Position numbers and translations under genes: made by a program. 64,000 bases of DNA from NCBI RefSeq assembly GCF_007362775.1, contig NZ_CP041692.1:372001-436000 (forward strand). Reading direction: 5' to 3'. Positions 8,838 to 17,653 of this stretch are shown here, in pieces (within the stretch, counting starts at the first letter, position 1; the number at the start of each line of letters is the position of its first letter). Origin of the DNA: Microlunatus elymi (GTDB lineage: Bacteria > Actinomycetota > Actinomycetes > Propionibacteriales > Propionibacteriaceae). The notes under the pieces are model-generated. The model did no database searches, was not told the origin of the DNA, and saw only the letters and a program-made list of their open reading frames with translations.

Positions 8838-10157
8838 TTGCCGTTGCCGAAGCACCGCGGTGGCCGGGCCGCGCTGGCGGTGATCGGCCTGCTGCTGGTT
8901 GCCGCCTGCCTGCGTTCGGCGATCACCTCGGTCGGCCCGGTGCTGGATCAGATCGGTGCCGCGACCGGACTCGGTTCTGGCGCGCTGGGACTGTTGGCGG
9001 CGCTGCCGCTGTTGGCCTTCGCCGGCATGTCGCCGCTGTCCCATCTGGCCGCTCGTCGGTTCGGCACCGACCGGATGGTGCTGGTGTCGCTGGGCGTGCT
9101 GGCCGTCGGCCTGCTGTTGCGCTCACTGCCGGTGCCCGGGCTGTTGTGGTTCGGCACGCTGGCCATCGGCGTCGGCATCGCCGTCGGCAACGTGCTGGTG
9201 CCGGCGGTGGTGAAGCGGGACTTCCCGACGCACATCTCCCGGCTCACCGGCTCCTACACCGCCACCATGAACACCTTTGCTGCGTTGGCATCCGGGCTGT
9301 CGGTGCCGATCGCGGCCTGGGCTGTCGGCGGCTGGCGGACCGCGATCGGGATCTGGATCATCCCGGCGGCGTTGGCGTTGATCGTCTGGGCGGCGCGGAT
9401 GCGGTGGGTGCCGGGCGGTGATTCCTCCGTACGAGGTCGGGCCGGCGTTGCGTTGTCGGGCGCCGTCGATGTTGATCATGGTCGCCCTGATCACGCTGCT
9501 GCCGACTCCGATGTTGATCATGAAGAAGTTGGTCACTCCGGCCGGTCGGTCGCCGGCCGGCGGGTCGCGGACCCGTCGGCCACCGTGCGGCCGATGTGGC
9601 GGTCGGCGCTGGCCTGGCAGGTCACCCTGCACATGGGCCTGCAGTCCACCGTCTTCTACACCCTGGTGAACTGGCTGCCGTCGATCGAGGCCGATCGTGG
9701 CGTGTCGGCAGCCACGTCCGGTGCGCACCTGTTCATCTACCAGCTGGTGGGGATCGGGGCGGCGTTCGGCGTCAGCCTGTTGATGAATCGGCGTCACGAC
9801 CAGCGGGGGATCGCGGTCTTGGTCGTGTCGCCGATGATCATCGCGTTGCTGGGCATGCTGTTGTTGCCACAACTGGTGGTGGTGTGGGTGATCTTGGCCG
9901 GGATGACGTCCGGGAGTTCGATCACGTTGGCGTTGGCGCTGATCGGGTTGCGCACCGCGGACGCGTCCGCCACGGCGCGGCTGTCGGGGATGGCGCAGGG
10001 GTTGGGTTATTTGCTGGCGGCCGGTGGTCCGATTGCTGCCGGTGCGATCCGCGGGTTGACCGGCAGTTGGCTGCCGGAGATCATCTTGCTGCTGGCGTTG
10101 ACCGTGGCGCAGGGAACGTTCGGCGTGTTGGCCGGCCGGAATCGTACGATCGGCTGA
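8838..10157 (+). CDS. MFS transporter, CynX/NimT type
   Basis: About 439 aa with roughly 12 hydrophobic helices. The first follows LPKHRGGRAALAVIG, and CLRSAITSVGPVL is the family's typical helix-1 text. CynX/NimT members move small anions or nitroaromatics such as cyanate or 2-nitroimidazole; the substrate here is unknown. The start is uncertain: TTG at 8838 is the best fit, while GTG at 8760 would overlap the DLW-39 gene. The central cytoplasmic loop is long, acidic and His-rich (DVDHGRPDHAAADSDVDHEE) and is encoded by two TTGATCATG iterations, an atypical insertion for the family. Confidence 0.85.
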   Translation: MPLPKHRGGRAALAVIGLLLVAACLRSAITSVGPVLDQIGAATGLGSGALGLLAALPLLAFAGMSPLSHLAARRFGTDRMVLVSLGVLAVGLLLRSLPVPGLLWFGTLAIGVGIAVGNVLVPAVVKRDFPTHISRLTGSYTATMNTFAALASGLSVPIAAWAVGGWRTAIGIWIIPAALALIVWAARMRWVPGGDSSVRGRAGVALSGAVDVDHGRPDHAAADSDVDHEEVGHSGRSVAGRRVADPSATVRPMWRSALAWQVTLHMGLQSTVFYTLVNWLPSIEADRGVSAATSGAHLFIYQLVGIGAAFGVSLLMNRRHDQRGIAVLVVSPMIIALLGMLLLPQLVVVWVILAGMTSGSSITLALALIGLRTADASATARLSGMAQGLGYLLAAGGPIAAGAIRGLTGSWLPEIILLLALTVAQGTFGVLAGRNRTIG

Positions 10158-10206
10158 CGGTTGCTGTACCGCGCTCTCGGAAGATGATCATGGAGGAGAA
10201 CGAAGC

Positions 10207-10641
10207 ATGACCAGCTCGGATCTGGTGTTTCGGCTGCTGCCGTTGGCTTTCCTGGTCGGCGGCATCCTGATGTTGATCTTCGGGGTTCGGACCGCCGTCG
10301 GCGTTCGGCATCGTCGGCTGACCTGGCTGCGGTACCAGGGTGAGGCATTCGATTACGTGTGGGACAACAGCGGTGACAGCTCCACCCAGCACTGGATGAT
10401 CCGCTGGATCGACAACCAGGGTGTGCAGCGAACCGCACGTAACCCGTACGGCGTCTCCGGCGGCACGCTGAAGAGTTTTCCTTTCCCGGTTGAGATTCTG
10501 GTCAATCCGGACGACCCTCGGCAGGGGCAGGTGGCCGGCGGCGCACAGTCCGGGCTGACCGTCGCGATCGCGTTCATCGCGGCGGGCGTGGTTTTCGCGC
10601 TGGTCGGCGCGGTGTGGTCGGTTTCCACCTTGATCAACTAG
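10207..10641 (+). CDS. DUF3592-like membrane protein
   Basis: 144 aa. A helix at residues 8-28 and another at about 116-140 flank an extracytoplasmic beta-rich part with IRWIDNQGVQRTARNP and VEILVNPDDPRQGQV. This layout matches DUF3592 proteins, whose role is unknown. A strong ribosome binding site (GGAGGA) precedes the ATG. It follows the MFS gene by about 50 nt on the same strand. Confidence 0.75.
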   Translation: MTSSDLVFRLLPLAFLVGGILMLIFGVRTAVGVRHRRLTWLRYQGEAFDYVWDNSGDSSTQHWMIRWIDNQGVQRTARNPYGVSGGTLKSFPFPVEILVNPDDPRQGQVAGGAQSGLTVAIAFIAAGVVFALVGAVWSVSTLIN

Positions 10642-10782
10642 GCGTCTTGCTGCTCGGGGGTCGCGAAGGGTCCTCGCCGCCGGCGCTGCTGTCAACTGGA
10701 TCCCACTGGGTGAAACCGGATTTGAGTCTGGCGTCCAGAGCGGGAACGGTGGACAGATCTGTTCACTACGGAAGGAGAGCTC

Positions 10783-11061
10783 ATGCTCACCCTCACCGAG
10801 AACGCAAGCAACGTCGTCACCACCATCGTCGACAAGCAGATCCAGTCCGAGGATGCGGGATTGCGGATCAGCGGACCGACCGACGGGGCCTTCGCCATCG
10901 CGGCGGTGCCGTCGCCCGAGCCGGGGGACACCCTGGTGGAGAGCGGTGACGCCAAGGTCTATCTGGAACAGAGCGCGACCGAGGTCTTGGACGACAAGAT
11001 CCTCGACGCCCAGGTCACCGAAGCCGGTGACGTGCAGTTCCAACTCGCCCAGCAGGGCTGA
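10783..11061 (+). CDS. HesB/IscA-like protein without cysteines
   Basis: 92 aa, starting MLTLTENASNVVTTIVDKQ, with the HesB/IscA beta fold pattern (GLRISG, DAKVYLEQSATEVLDDKILDA). The three Cys ligands used by true A-type Fe-S carriers are absent, so iron-sulfur transfer is unlikely. Cys-less members of this family are common in actinobacteria and uncharacterised. The ribosome binding site GGAAGGAG lies at good spacing. A strong hairpin follows the gene, so it is probably a single-gene transcript. Confidence 0.8.
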   Translation: MLTLTENASNVVTTIVDKQIQSEDAGLRISGPTDGAFAIAAVPSPEPGDTLVESGDAKVYLEQSATEVLDDKILDAQVTEAGDVQFQLAQQG

Positions 11062-11090
11062 GATCAGCGGTCGGCCTGTCGGCTGACCAC

Positions 11091-11138
11091 GCACGTACGG
11101 GGCCGTCATCGCACGTCGATGGCGGCCCCGTACGCGTG
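11091..11138 (+). terminator. Hairpin terminator after the HesB-like gene
   Basis: A 16-nt stem (11095-11110 pairing with 11118-11133, one G-T wobble) closes a 7-nt loop and can be extended by a few bases. It sits 30 nt after the stop codon. There is no T-tract, as is usual for high-GC actinobacterial terminators. Confidence 0.75.
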
Positions 11139-11279
11139 CCCGATAGGGTCGCTGCACGGTGACGGCCTGTTGCCTGCGACGCGGACCTGCCAGGCCGGAC
11201 CTCTTCGGATTTGAACGCGTCCACTCGGCTGGGTGCTGTGCGTGGCGTGGATGATGTGGCGGCGGGACGGAGGGTTCGA

Positions 11280-11849
11280 GTGACCGAGGGCGGCGGGGCG
11301 GCGGACTGGACAGCGCGATTTCCGGGGCTGTTTGCGCGTGGGTACGTCGACTATGCCAACGCCGATGTCGACTTCTTCGTCGGCGAGCCTCCGGACGAGT
11401 TGATCGCGCGGATCCACTGCATCGCCACCGATTCCGCCGGCCGCGTGATCGTGTGTCGCAGCGAGCAGGAGTGGCGATTCCTGCCCGGCGGCACCCGCGA
11501 ACCCGACGAGCCGATCGCCGAGACCGTCGCCCGCGAACTGCTGGAGGAAGCCGGGGCAAAGGTGACCGGTGAACCGGTGATCTTCGCCGCGCAGGTCGCC
11601 ACCAGCCGCAACGAGGGCCCGTACCGGCCGCACATGCCACATCCCTTGTCCTACTGGGCTTTCGCGCTCACCACCGCCGACCTCATCCACCCGCCGACCA
11701 ACCCCGCCGACGGCGAACACGTGGTCGAGGTCCTCGCACTCCCCGTCGACGAAGCCGTCCGCTGGCTGGCCGTCCACGACCAAACCGCTGCCGACGTAGT
11801 CCGCCTGGCCGCCGCGATGGGCCTCCTGACATCGCCCAACGGTTCCTGA
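11280..11849 (+). CDS. Nudix hydrolase
   Basis: 189 aa from the GTG at 11280, chosen because GGAGGG precedes it. The frame is open 69 nt further up without a good site. The Nudix box is complete: G-x5-E-x7-RE-LL-EE-AG (GGTREPDEPIAETVARELL and on). The enzyme should cleave a nucleoside diphosphate linked to another group; the substrate is unknown. It converges with the nucleoside hydrolase gene. Confidence 0.88.
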   Translation: MTEGGGAADWTARFPGLFARGYVDYANADVDFFVGEPPDELIARIHCIATDSAGRVIVCRSEQEWRFLPGGTREPDEPIAETVARELLEEAGAKVTGEPVIFAAQVATSRNEGPYRPHMPHPLSYWAFALTTADLIHPPTNPADGEHVVEVLALPVDEAVRWLAVHDQTAADVVRLAAAMGLLTSPNGS

Positions 11850-11880
11850 GCTAGGCAAGGGCGCTGAGCTAGGCAAGGGC
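11846..11880. repeat. 17-nt direct repeat at the Nudix gene end
   Basis: CTGAGCTAGGCAAGGGC occurs at 11846-11862 and 11864-11880, one base apart. The first copy contains the Nudix stop codon. A recent slippage duplication is the simplest explanation. Confidence 0.8.
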
Positions 11881-11903
11881 CGAAACCCAGCCCGGGCAGG
11901 GAA

Positions 11904-12950
11904 TCAAGCTCGCGCGGCCGGACCCGGACCTCGATCCCGCGCCAGCGTCCCGACCGTGCGGACCAGGTCCTCGAAGAAGGCATCGACGTCGGTGCGTTCC
12001 GCGATCAGCGCATTCGGCTCGCGACCCCAGAAGCCGTCCTCGTCGGCAACCACCTGCCCGCGAGTGAGCGTGCCGGTGAGTTCGACGTCGAGCACGGCAG
12101 GCCGGGTGTGCACGATCGACGGATCGATGGCGACCGCCGCCGCGAACGGATCGTGCACGTGAGCGAAGTAGCCGCCGTCGTGATCTTGATGAAACTCGAA
12201 GTAGAACCGCAGCGCATCCGTCAACCTCCTGACAATCGAATTGCTTGCTCCGGAACGGATCCCGCGGACGTCGTCAACGCCGGCGACCTCAACCGGCGCA
12301 CTGCCCGCGACCTCCGCGAGCCGGGCCAGATGCTGCGGTGTCATCACGATCTGTTCGGTCAGATTGAGACCACACAGAATCGGCCGCGGCGCACCGTTCG
12401 TACCGAACGCGGTGAGCACCTCGTGAGCAGCCTCGGGATCGACCAGCACATTCCACTCGGCGACCGGCGTTGTGTTGCCCGGGTAGTTGACGCAGCCGCC
12501 CATGATCACCAACCGCTTCAGCCGCCGCGGCAGGTCGGGATCGCGTCGAATCGCCAACGCCAGATTGGTGCAAGGTCCGATCACCAGCCCGATCAGCTCG
12601 CCCGGACGTTCCCGGGTCAGCTCGATCCACGCATCGGCCGCGCCGCGTTCCGAAGCCGTTCGAGAATTCAGCGGCCGCTCCGCGTATCCGATGCCCTGCG
12701 GCCCGTGGGTGTCCTCGCAGGTCCGTAAGTCGATCGCCAGCGGCGCCTCCGCACCGCGGCACACCTCGACGTCGCCGCGGCCGCAGAGTTCCAGCCAGGC
12801 AAGGTTGTTGGCGACCACCTGATCCACCGGCACGTTGCCCGCCGTGGACAGCACCGCGGCCAACTCCACGCCGGGATGCCCGAGCAGATACAGCAGTGCC
12901 AGCGAATCGTCGATCCCGGTGTCACAGTCCAGCACGATCGGCACACTCAC
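11904..12950 (-). CDS. Inosine-uridine preferring nucleoside hydrolase (IunH family)
   Basis: 348 aa. The N-terminal calcium-site motif DCDTGIDDSLAL (residues 8-19) is diagnostic, and IGPCTNLALAI and MGGCVNYPGNTTPVAEWN follow as in the family. The enzyme hydrolyses the N-glycosidic bond of ribonucleosides for purine or pyrimidine salvage. Length and motif order are normal. It is the last chromosomal gene before the left attachment site. Confidence 0.93.
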   Translation of the reverse strand: MSVPIVLDCDTGIDDSLALLYLLGHPGVELAAVLSTAGNVPVDQVVANNLAWLELCGRGDVEVCRGAEAPLAIDLRTCEDTHGPQGIGYAERPLNSRTASERGAADAWIELTRERPGELIGLVIGPCTNLALAIRRDPDLPRRLKRLVIMGGCVNYPGNTTPVAEWNVLVDPEAAHEVLTAFGTNGAPRPILCGLNLTEQIVMTPQHLARLAEVAGSAPVEVAGVDDVRGIRSGASNSIVRRLTDALRFYFEFHQDHDGGYFAHVHDPFAAAVAIDPSIVHTRPAVLDVELTGTLTRGQVVADEDGFWGREPNALIAERTDVDAFFEDLVRTVGTLARDRGPGPAARA

Positions 12951-13124
12951 CCGCGCACCCTAGCCCCGCCGACCGGTAAGAATGTCGGACGGGATCGCCT
13001 CCACCCCACCAGATCGGGCCGTACAAGCCATCGCGTCCGACGTTTTTACCGCTCTCGGTCCGCGAGTAGCCGCGGCCGCACGACCACCCTCGCCGAGCCG
13101 CCCCCGCTCCCGGCGGTCAGAACG

Positions 13125-13179
13125 CAGGAGCAGATCGCCCCAACCCGGGCAAACAGGGCGTAGGAGCGAACTGCTCCTG
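13125..13179. other. Nested inverted repeat in the chromosome-element gap
   Basis: CAGGAGCAG (13125-13133) pairs with CTGCTCCTG (13171-13179), and an inner CGCCC/GGGCG pair lies inside. The gap 12951-13249 holds no convincing gene. The structure may be a terminator or operator. Confidence 0.45.
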
Positions 13180-13249
13180 CATTGTTACCGCTTCTGCACA
13201 CGCGGGAAACCGCGACACGCGCCCGATTCCGCGACGCGCGCGTTGAGTT

Positions 13250-13293
13250 GGTGGAGCTAAGGGGACTCGAACCCCTAACCCCCTGCTTGCAAA
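13250..13293. repeat. Attachment site copy 1 (left end of AICE 1)
   Basis: 44 nt identical to 60448-60491, the 3' half of tRNA-Ala from the anticodon loop to past the discriminator base. The sequence diverges right after GCTTGCAAA, so no full tRNA forms here. The crossover lies within this core. Confidence 0.9.
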
Positions 13294-13377
13294 CGCCAAT
13301 TGGGCTGTGGTCGGGCGCATTCTGACCACGGTCTGAGTCCGTGCGTGTCCGTGTTCGACGGTGCCGGCGGTCGCCTG

Positions 13378-13399
13378 TTGTCAGGCACTTTGTCAGGCA
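13378..13399. repeat. Integrase arm-type repeats, AICE 1 left arm
   Basis: TTGTCAGGCA at 13378-13387 and 13390-13399, start-to-start 12 nt. The same pair with the same spacing lies beside the right attachment site at 30168-30189. Inferred binding sites for the integrase N-terminal domain. Confidence 0.7.
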
Positions 13400-13625
13400 A
13401 CGTGGGCGACCGCAGCCTTCTTAGCAGGTCGTCTCGTGGGTGTCCGAGTAGCGATTTCACGCTGCCGGCCAGCGGCACGAGCCGCCGAATTGGCCTGCAT
13501 GGACGTCACCGGACGGTAGGTGGATGAGATCAAAACTGAGACCAGAACTCGATCTCTAGTCAGCCGGCCGGCCCACACCAGCCGCGTCCCCTCGTAGGCG
13601 CCAATCGTAGGTCGGAGCGGAGTGG

Positions 13626-13676
13626 GTCAAGGGTGGAGCGAAGCGGAATCCGAAGGACGCCGAAGGCGCCCTTGAC
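13626..13676. repeat. GTCAAGGG...CCCTTGAC inverted repeat, copy 1
   Basis: Arms GTCAAGGG (13626-13633) and CCCTTGAC (13669-13676) flank AATCCGAAGGAC. A clearly related copy (58804-58850) lies inside the 3' end of the AICE 2 repSA gene. Shared arms and interior suggest a mobile or regulatory repeat carried by both elements. Confidence 0.65.
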
Positions 13677-13768
13677 GTGCGGAGTGGAGGCCGGAGACTG
13701 GTCCGGAGAGGGGACGCGGCGAACCACACTCAGATAGGAATGGCCTCAGGGTGAATCCTGGCGCGAAT

Positions 13769-14746
13769 CTAGCCGCGAAGGTCCCGTAGGAGGTCCTTGC
13801 GTGGAAATTTGATCCAGTCTGGTTCGGTCACTGCGCCACCAGATGAAAATACACGCCAACCTTTGCCCACTAGGAAAACCAGGGTGACGACCAGAGCCCG
13901 CGCTGAATCACCCTTTCTTGCTCGCTCGATGTCGTCATCATGGATCAGCCGGACGTAGGCAATCCGTGGCGTCGGATACCACACATGCGCTGCCAGGCCG
14001 TAGGCGGCGTGTTCGTCGCGTAGGGCTACGAGCTCCTCGTTGGTTAAAGCCGACCATCCCGTCGCGGTCGGCGACAGAAGCGGCTTGAGGTCCTGGACGG
14101 TGGTCGCGCTTTCCAGCGCTGAATGGAACGCTGTGACGACTGCGATCGGGTTGAACGGGCTATCGAGCGGACCAATCTGTGCCTCGCCGGTCTCGCTGTC
14201 CGGAGAGATCGCCTGGTGTCCGCCGCCTTCTTGAAGCTTGCCGTCGTAGCCTCGAGTCCACGCAACGCCTCGAGAGTCCTCGAAGGAAATGCTAGCGATT
14301 GGGTCCGTGGGAACCTGGCCGACGCCAGTCGAATGGGCGGCGAATCCAGGGCTGACATCCCACGACCTGGCCTGCCTGGCAGGGAGGACGTGTATCGGAA
14401 CTGGAATCGAGAGCGGACCCAGCTGTATCAGCGGCGATCCGTAGGCCAGCACTACGTTCAGATTGAATGCGGGCTCAGTGCTTTCGTTTGCGACGTGGGC
14501 AATTACCCGTCTGACGTAGTGAGTTCCGTCAGGCGATGGTTCGTATTGGGACTCTGCCCAGGCGGTCACCAGTGCAGCAATGCCTCGACGCTGCTCTGCG
14601 AGGCGTTGCCGGCGCTCGTCCTCCAGGGCCGATTCTGCCGCGCGTGCTCGGGCCACCTCGCGAATCGCGACGGCGACTGACACCAAGACAGCAAGCACGG
14701 TGCCGATCGCTGACAGCGCTTCCCACCAGTTGGCGCCGGGGTCCAT
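13769..14746 (-). CDS. Membrane-anchored protein of unknown function
   Basis: 325 aa from the ATG at 14746, chosen because GAAGGAGA precedes it; an ATG at 14770 has no good site. One N-terminal membrane helix (residues 10-30, SAIGTVLAVLVSVAVAI) is followed by a charged coiled-coil stretch and a long soluble part with an immunoglobulin-like strand pattern (VIAHVANESTEPAFNLNVVL). I do not recognise a family. It is the first cargo gene of AICE 1, reads towards the attachment site, and has lower GC than the backbone, as expected of acquired cargo. A phage-exclusion or abortive-defence role is conceivable but unsupported. Confidence 0.65.
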   Translation of the reverse strand: MDPGANWWEALSAIGTVLAVLVSVAVAIREVARARAAESALEDERRQRLAEQRRGIAALVTAWAESQYEPSPDGTHYVRRVIAHVANESTEPAFNLNVVLAYGSPLIQLGPLSIPVPIHVLPARQARSWDVSPGFAAHSTGVGQVPTDPIASISFEDSRGVAWTRGYDGKLQEGGGHQAISPDSETGEAQIGPLDSPFNPIAVVTAFHSALESATTVQDLKPLLSPTATGWSALTNEELVALRDEHAAYGLAAHVWYPTPRIAYVRLIHDDDIERARKGDSARALVVTLVFLVGKGWRVFSSGGAVTEPDWIKFPRKDLLRDLRG

Positions 14747-14860
14747 CTGGTCTCCTTCGGTCTCTCGCATGACATGCTCGGAGTGACGCTATCGACGGCC
14801 TTACCCTCTCGGGCGGATTTAGGCAGATTGTCGAGAACACGTTGCGTCCCGTCGACTGCG

Positions 14861-14926
14861 AGGACCGGAGCGGAGCGGAGCGAGCAACCGGACCGCAGCG
14901 GCGCCGAGCGCAGCGAGGCGCTCTTG
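14861..14926. repeat. GAGGACCGGAGCG-type repeat, copy 1
   Basis: A GC-rich tract with GAGGACCGGAGCG and ACCGGACCGCAGC beside the left end of the IS21-family element. A similar block lies at 41719-41761 in AICE 2. It may fold, but its role is unknown. Confidence 0.5.
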
Positions 14927-14991
14927 ATGTCGGCGTACTACCTCACATGTTGCATGGGGTACGACCTGACGTGTCGGTCTCGGCATGGTGA

Positions 14992-15762
14992 TCATGGCAT
15001 GGTTTCTCCTCCGGTGGTGAGGTTGAAGCGGTCTTTGAGTCGGTAGGAGGGTCCGTTGATGTTGATGACGTCGCAGTGGTGTAGGAGTCGGTCGAGGATG
15101 GCGGTGGCTAGGACGTCGTCGCCCAGGACGCTGCCCCATTCGGTGAAGGCCTTGTTCGAGGTGATGATCATGGAGCCGCGTTCGTAGCGGCGGGAGACGA
15201 GTTGGAAGACCATGTTGGCTTCGGCCCGGTCCAGGGGGAGGTAGCCGACTTCGTCGACGATCAGGACCGCGGGTCGGAGGTAGGTGGCGAGTTGGCGGTT
15301 GAACCGGCCGGTGGTGTCGGCGGCGCGGAGTTTGCGGACCAGGTCGTCCAGGGTGGTGAAGTAGATGGAGAACCCGGCTTGGCAGGCGGCGACCGCGAGG
15401 GCGACGGCGATCATGGTTTTCCCGACGCCGGGTGGGCCGAGGAGGACCACATTGGATTTGGTGCGGGCGAACTCCAGGGTGGCCAGGTCGCGGACCTTGC
15501 GGACGTCGAGGTCGGGTTGGAAGGCGAAGTCGAAGTCGTCGAGGGTTTTGTGGTGGGGCAGGCCGGACAGGCGTAGGGCGTTGCGGAACCTGCGGCCCTC
15601 GCGCAGGCCGACTTCTTCTCCCAGGAGCAGGTCGATGAAGTCGAGGTAGCCCAGTTGGGCTTGCTCGGCGCGGTCGACCAGTGGGCCGATCGATTCGGTC
15701 AGGTGGGTCAGTCCGAGTTTGGTGGCGTGGTCACGGATCCGGTCGCTGGTCAGGCTGTTCAC
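14992..15762 (-). CDS. istB: IS21 helper ATPase IstB
   Basis: 256 aa AAA+ protein. Walker A is LLGPPGVGKTMIAVAL (about residue 100) and Walker B is AVLIVDEVGYLPL, with the family text TSNKAFTEWG and ILDRLLHHC. IstB oligomerises on target DNA and activates the IstA transposase. It starts at a GTG overlapping the stop of the middle gene (GTGA), so it is translationally coupled. Length and motifs are complete. Confidence 0.95.
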   Translation of the reverse strand: MNSLTSDRIRDHATKLGLTHLTESIGPLVDRAEQAQLGYLDFIDLLLGEEVGLREGRRFRNALRLSGLPHHKTLDDFDFAFQPDLDVRKVRDLATLEFARTKSNVVLLGPPGVGKTMIAVALAVAACQAGFSIYFTTLDDLVRKLRAADTTGRFNRQLATYLRPAVLIVDEVGYLPLDRAEANMVFQLVSRRYERGSMIITSNKAFTEWGSVLGDDVLATAILDRLLHHCDVININGPSYRLKDRFNLTTGGETMP

Positions 15763-16232
15763 CGGGCCACCACCCCGGTGCGGGCCTGGGCAGCGGTGAC
15801 CGGGATGATCCGGTCGTGGTCGGGGTCGGTGTGCCAGTTGTCGCGTGGGCTGGGGGTTGTGGCCTTGATCCGCTGGTGCAGGTGGAGTTGGTGGAAGCCG
15901 AGCATGTCGATCAGCCAGCCCGGGTCGGCCGGTGGGGTCTGGCCGGTGAGGTATCGGCGAAGTTCGGCATGGACGGCCGGGCCGGCGGTGCGGAGGAATT
16001 CCTCACACAGGCCGAGCAGCTCGGCCAACGTGGCGGCGGTGTACTGGCTCAGCTCCACCCCGGCAGCTGCTGGTGTCGGGCTCGGGTCCAGGCTGTGTCC
16101 GGGCAGACCCTGGATCGACGACACGGAGTTGGGTGGGCCGCAAACCTTACCGCTGCTGCTGTTCGTGCTGTTGATCATGTCGTTGTTGATCATGCTCTCG
16201 TCGTTGTTGATCTTGTTCCTGTTGTTGATCAT
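15759..16232 (-). CDS. Extra middle gene of the IS21 element
   Basis: 157 aa, starting 2 nt after the istA stop and ending in a GTGA overlap with istB. The first 27 residues are Met/Ile/Asn-rich, because four TTGATC[A/T]TG iterations are read on the opposite strand. The rest has helices (AATLAELLGLCEEFLRTAG, then HAELRRYLTGQTPPADPGW) and ends TAAQARTGVVAR. I do not recognise a family. Tight coupling to both transposition genes argues that it is a real protein, perhaps a transposition co-factor or regulator. Confidence 0.6.
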   Translation of the reverse strand: MINNRNKINNDESMINNDMINSTNSSSGKVCGPPNSVSSIQGLPGHSLDPSPTPAAAGVELSQYTAATLAELLGLCEEFLRTAGPAVHAELRRYLTGQTPPADPGWLIDMLGFHQLHLHQRIKATTPSPRDNWHTDPDHDRIIPVTAAQARTGVVAR

Positions 16233-16233
16233 G
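16171..16233. repeat. Four TTGATC[A/T]TG iterations
   Basis: TTGATCATG at 16171, 16186 and 16225, and TTGATCTTG at 16207, within 63 nt spanning the start of the IS21 middle gene. The same 9-mer recurs through the window. Confidence 0.85.
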
Positions 16234-16234
16234 G

Positions 16235-17653
16235 TCAGCTCCTGGCGGTGTGGGATCCGGCGGCGGGGTTCGTCTGGGCGGCGGGGTTGGTCTGGGCGGC
16301 GGTCTGGTAGTCCGACAGCGGCCGGACAGCGACCGGCTGGCCGGCGGCGTGATGGCTGGCCAGCAGCGCGGTCAACGGACTTGGCTCGGCCGGACCGGTT
16401 CTGGAGCGTGGTGCCGGTGGAGGGTCGAGACAGATGGCCCGGGTGTGACCGTCGGGCAGCCCGGCCCAATGGGTCTCATCGACGATCCACGAGCCCCGTC
16501 GGCGGGCCCGTTGGTGGGTCGCCAGCCAGCCGCCACCATCAACGGCGAGCGCGCTGATGGTCACGGTGTCGGCGTTCACGGCCACCTCGACCTGCCCACC
16601 GGGCCGGACCCGGCTGGCGGGCACGGAGTAGAAGCTGGCCTCAAAGGAGACCAGGGCGTCCTTACCGACTCGACGCAGATACCGATCGCAAACCAGATAT
16701 GGCCGGTCCGGCAACGGCAACAGGGCGGCCCGATCGCCGATCGCGCGAACGGCGATGACCTGACCGTGGGTGCGGTGGACCTGCCCACGTCGGATCGGTA
16801 GCCAGGCATCGAAGGCGCCGTCCAACTCCTGGATCGAGTCGAACCAGCGGCCGGCGACCACGTGTTCACGCACGATGTTGACCTGGCGTTCGACCCGGCC
16901 CTTACCGGTGGGTCGGTAGGCGGCCAGAACGTCGATGACGAACCCGTAATGATCGGCGAACGCGGCCGCTTCCGGGTGCACCGGCACCGCCAGCCCGGGC
17001 GCGACATGGCGTTTGACCACGGTCTTGGTCCGGTCATAGACGATCGCACCCGGCACCCCGCCGAAATGGGCGAACGCGCGCCGATGGCAGTCGAAGAACG
17101 TGGCCAAATCCATGCTGGTGGTGAAACAGCAGAACGGGTCCCGGGAATGGGACAAGGTCATGTGGAACGAATACACATGGCCGATCCCGACATGGGCCAG
17201 CAGATCACCCTCATCGCCCCAATCGACCTGGGCCTGCGCACCCGGCACGACCTCGAACCGGCGATGGAACCCGATCAACGGGTTCTCATCGGTCTGGGCC
17301 AGCTCGGCGGCGATCCGGGGCCGGGCCTCGGCCAGGAACATCTTCACCCGCTGATACGACCCGGTGAACCCGTGCTCGGCCACCAGCCGCTCATGGATCA
17401 CCGTGCCCTTCAACCCGACATCGGCACGCAGCCAGGCCTCGACCACCCCGATGAACGGGGCGATCACCCTCGGCTGCGTCCCGGCCCGGGGCGGTGGTGT
17501 CGGTGGGACCGAGGCAGCGTCCTCGATCAGATACCTCTTCACCGTGCGCCAATCCACCCCGCACTCACGGGCGATCTCGGCAAAGCTCGCGCCGGCAACA
17601 TGCAAGGCGCGGAAACGACGGACATTCATCCAGGACTCCGTATCCAGGATCAT
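16235..17653 (-). CDS. istA: IS21 transposase IstA
   Basis: 472 aa from the ATG at 17653 (MILDTESWMNVRRFRAL), which aligns with usual IstA N-termini. An in-frame ATG at 17629 has a slightly better ribosome binding site. An HTH (SFAEIARECGVDWRTVKRYL) binds the ends. The catalytic core has the first Asp in VQVDWGDEGD, the second in IVYDRTKTVVK and the Glu in GKGRVERQVNI. The C-terminus ends in short AAQTNPAAQTNPA repeats. It appears intact and acts with IstB. Confidence 0.94.
   Translation of the reverse strand: MILDTESWMNVRRFRALHVAGASFAEIARECGVDWRTVKRYLIEDAASVPPTPPPRAGTQPRVIAPFIGVVEAWLRADVGLKGTVIHERLVAEHGFTGSYQRVKMFLAEARPRIAAELAQTDENPLIGFHRRFEVVPGAQAQVDWGDEGDLLAHVGIGHVYSFHMTLSHSRDPFCCFTTSMDLATFFDCHRRAFAHFGGVPGAIVYDRTKTVVKRHVAPGLAVPVHPEAAAFADHYGFVIDVLAAYRPTGKGRVERQVNIVREHVVAGRWFDSIQELDGAFDAWLPIRRGQVHRTHGQVIAVRAIGDRAALLPLPDRPYLVCDRYLRRVGKDALVSFEASFYSVPASRVRPGGQVEVAVNADTVTISALAVDGGGWLATHQRARRRGSWIVDETHWAGLPDGHTRAICLDPPPAPRSRTGPAEPSPLTALLASHHAAGQPVAVRPLSDYQTAAQTNPAAQTNPAAGSHTARS

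Larger units (their letters stand above)
13294..13768. other. Gene-free left end of AICE 1
   Basis: No supported gene. It holds the arm-type repeats (13378-13399) and a long inverted repeat (13626-13676) shared with AICE 2. Confidence 0.5.

Noticed and set aside
13250-13293. tRNA-like sequence at the left attachment site (and at 30248)
   Set aside because: Only the 3' half is present; the sequence diverges in the anticodon loop, so these are att copies and not tRNA genes.
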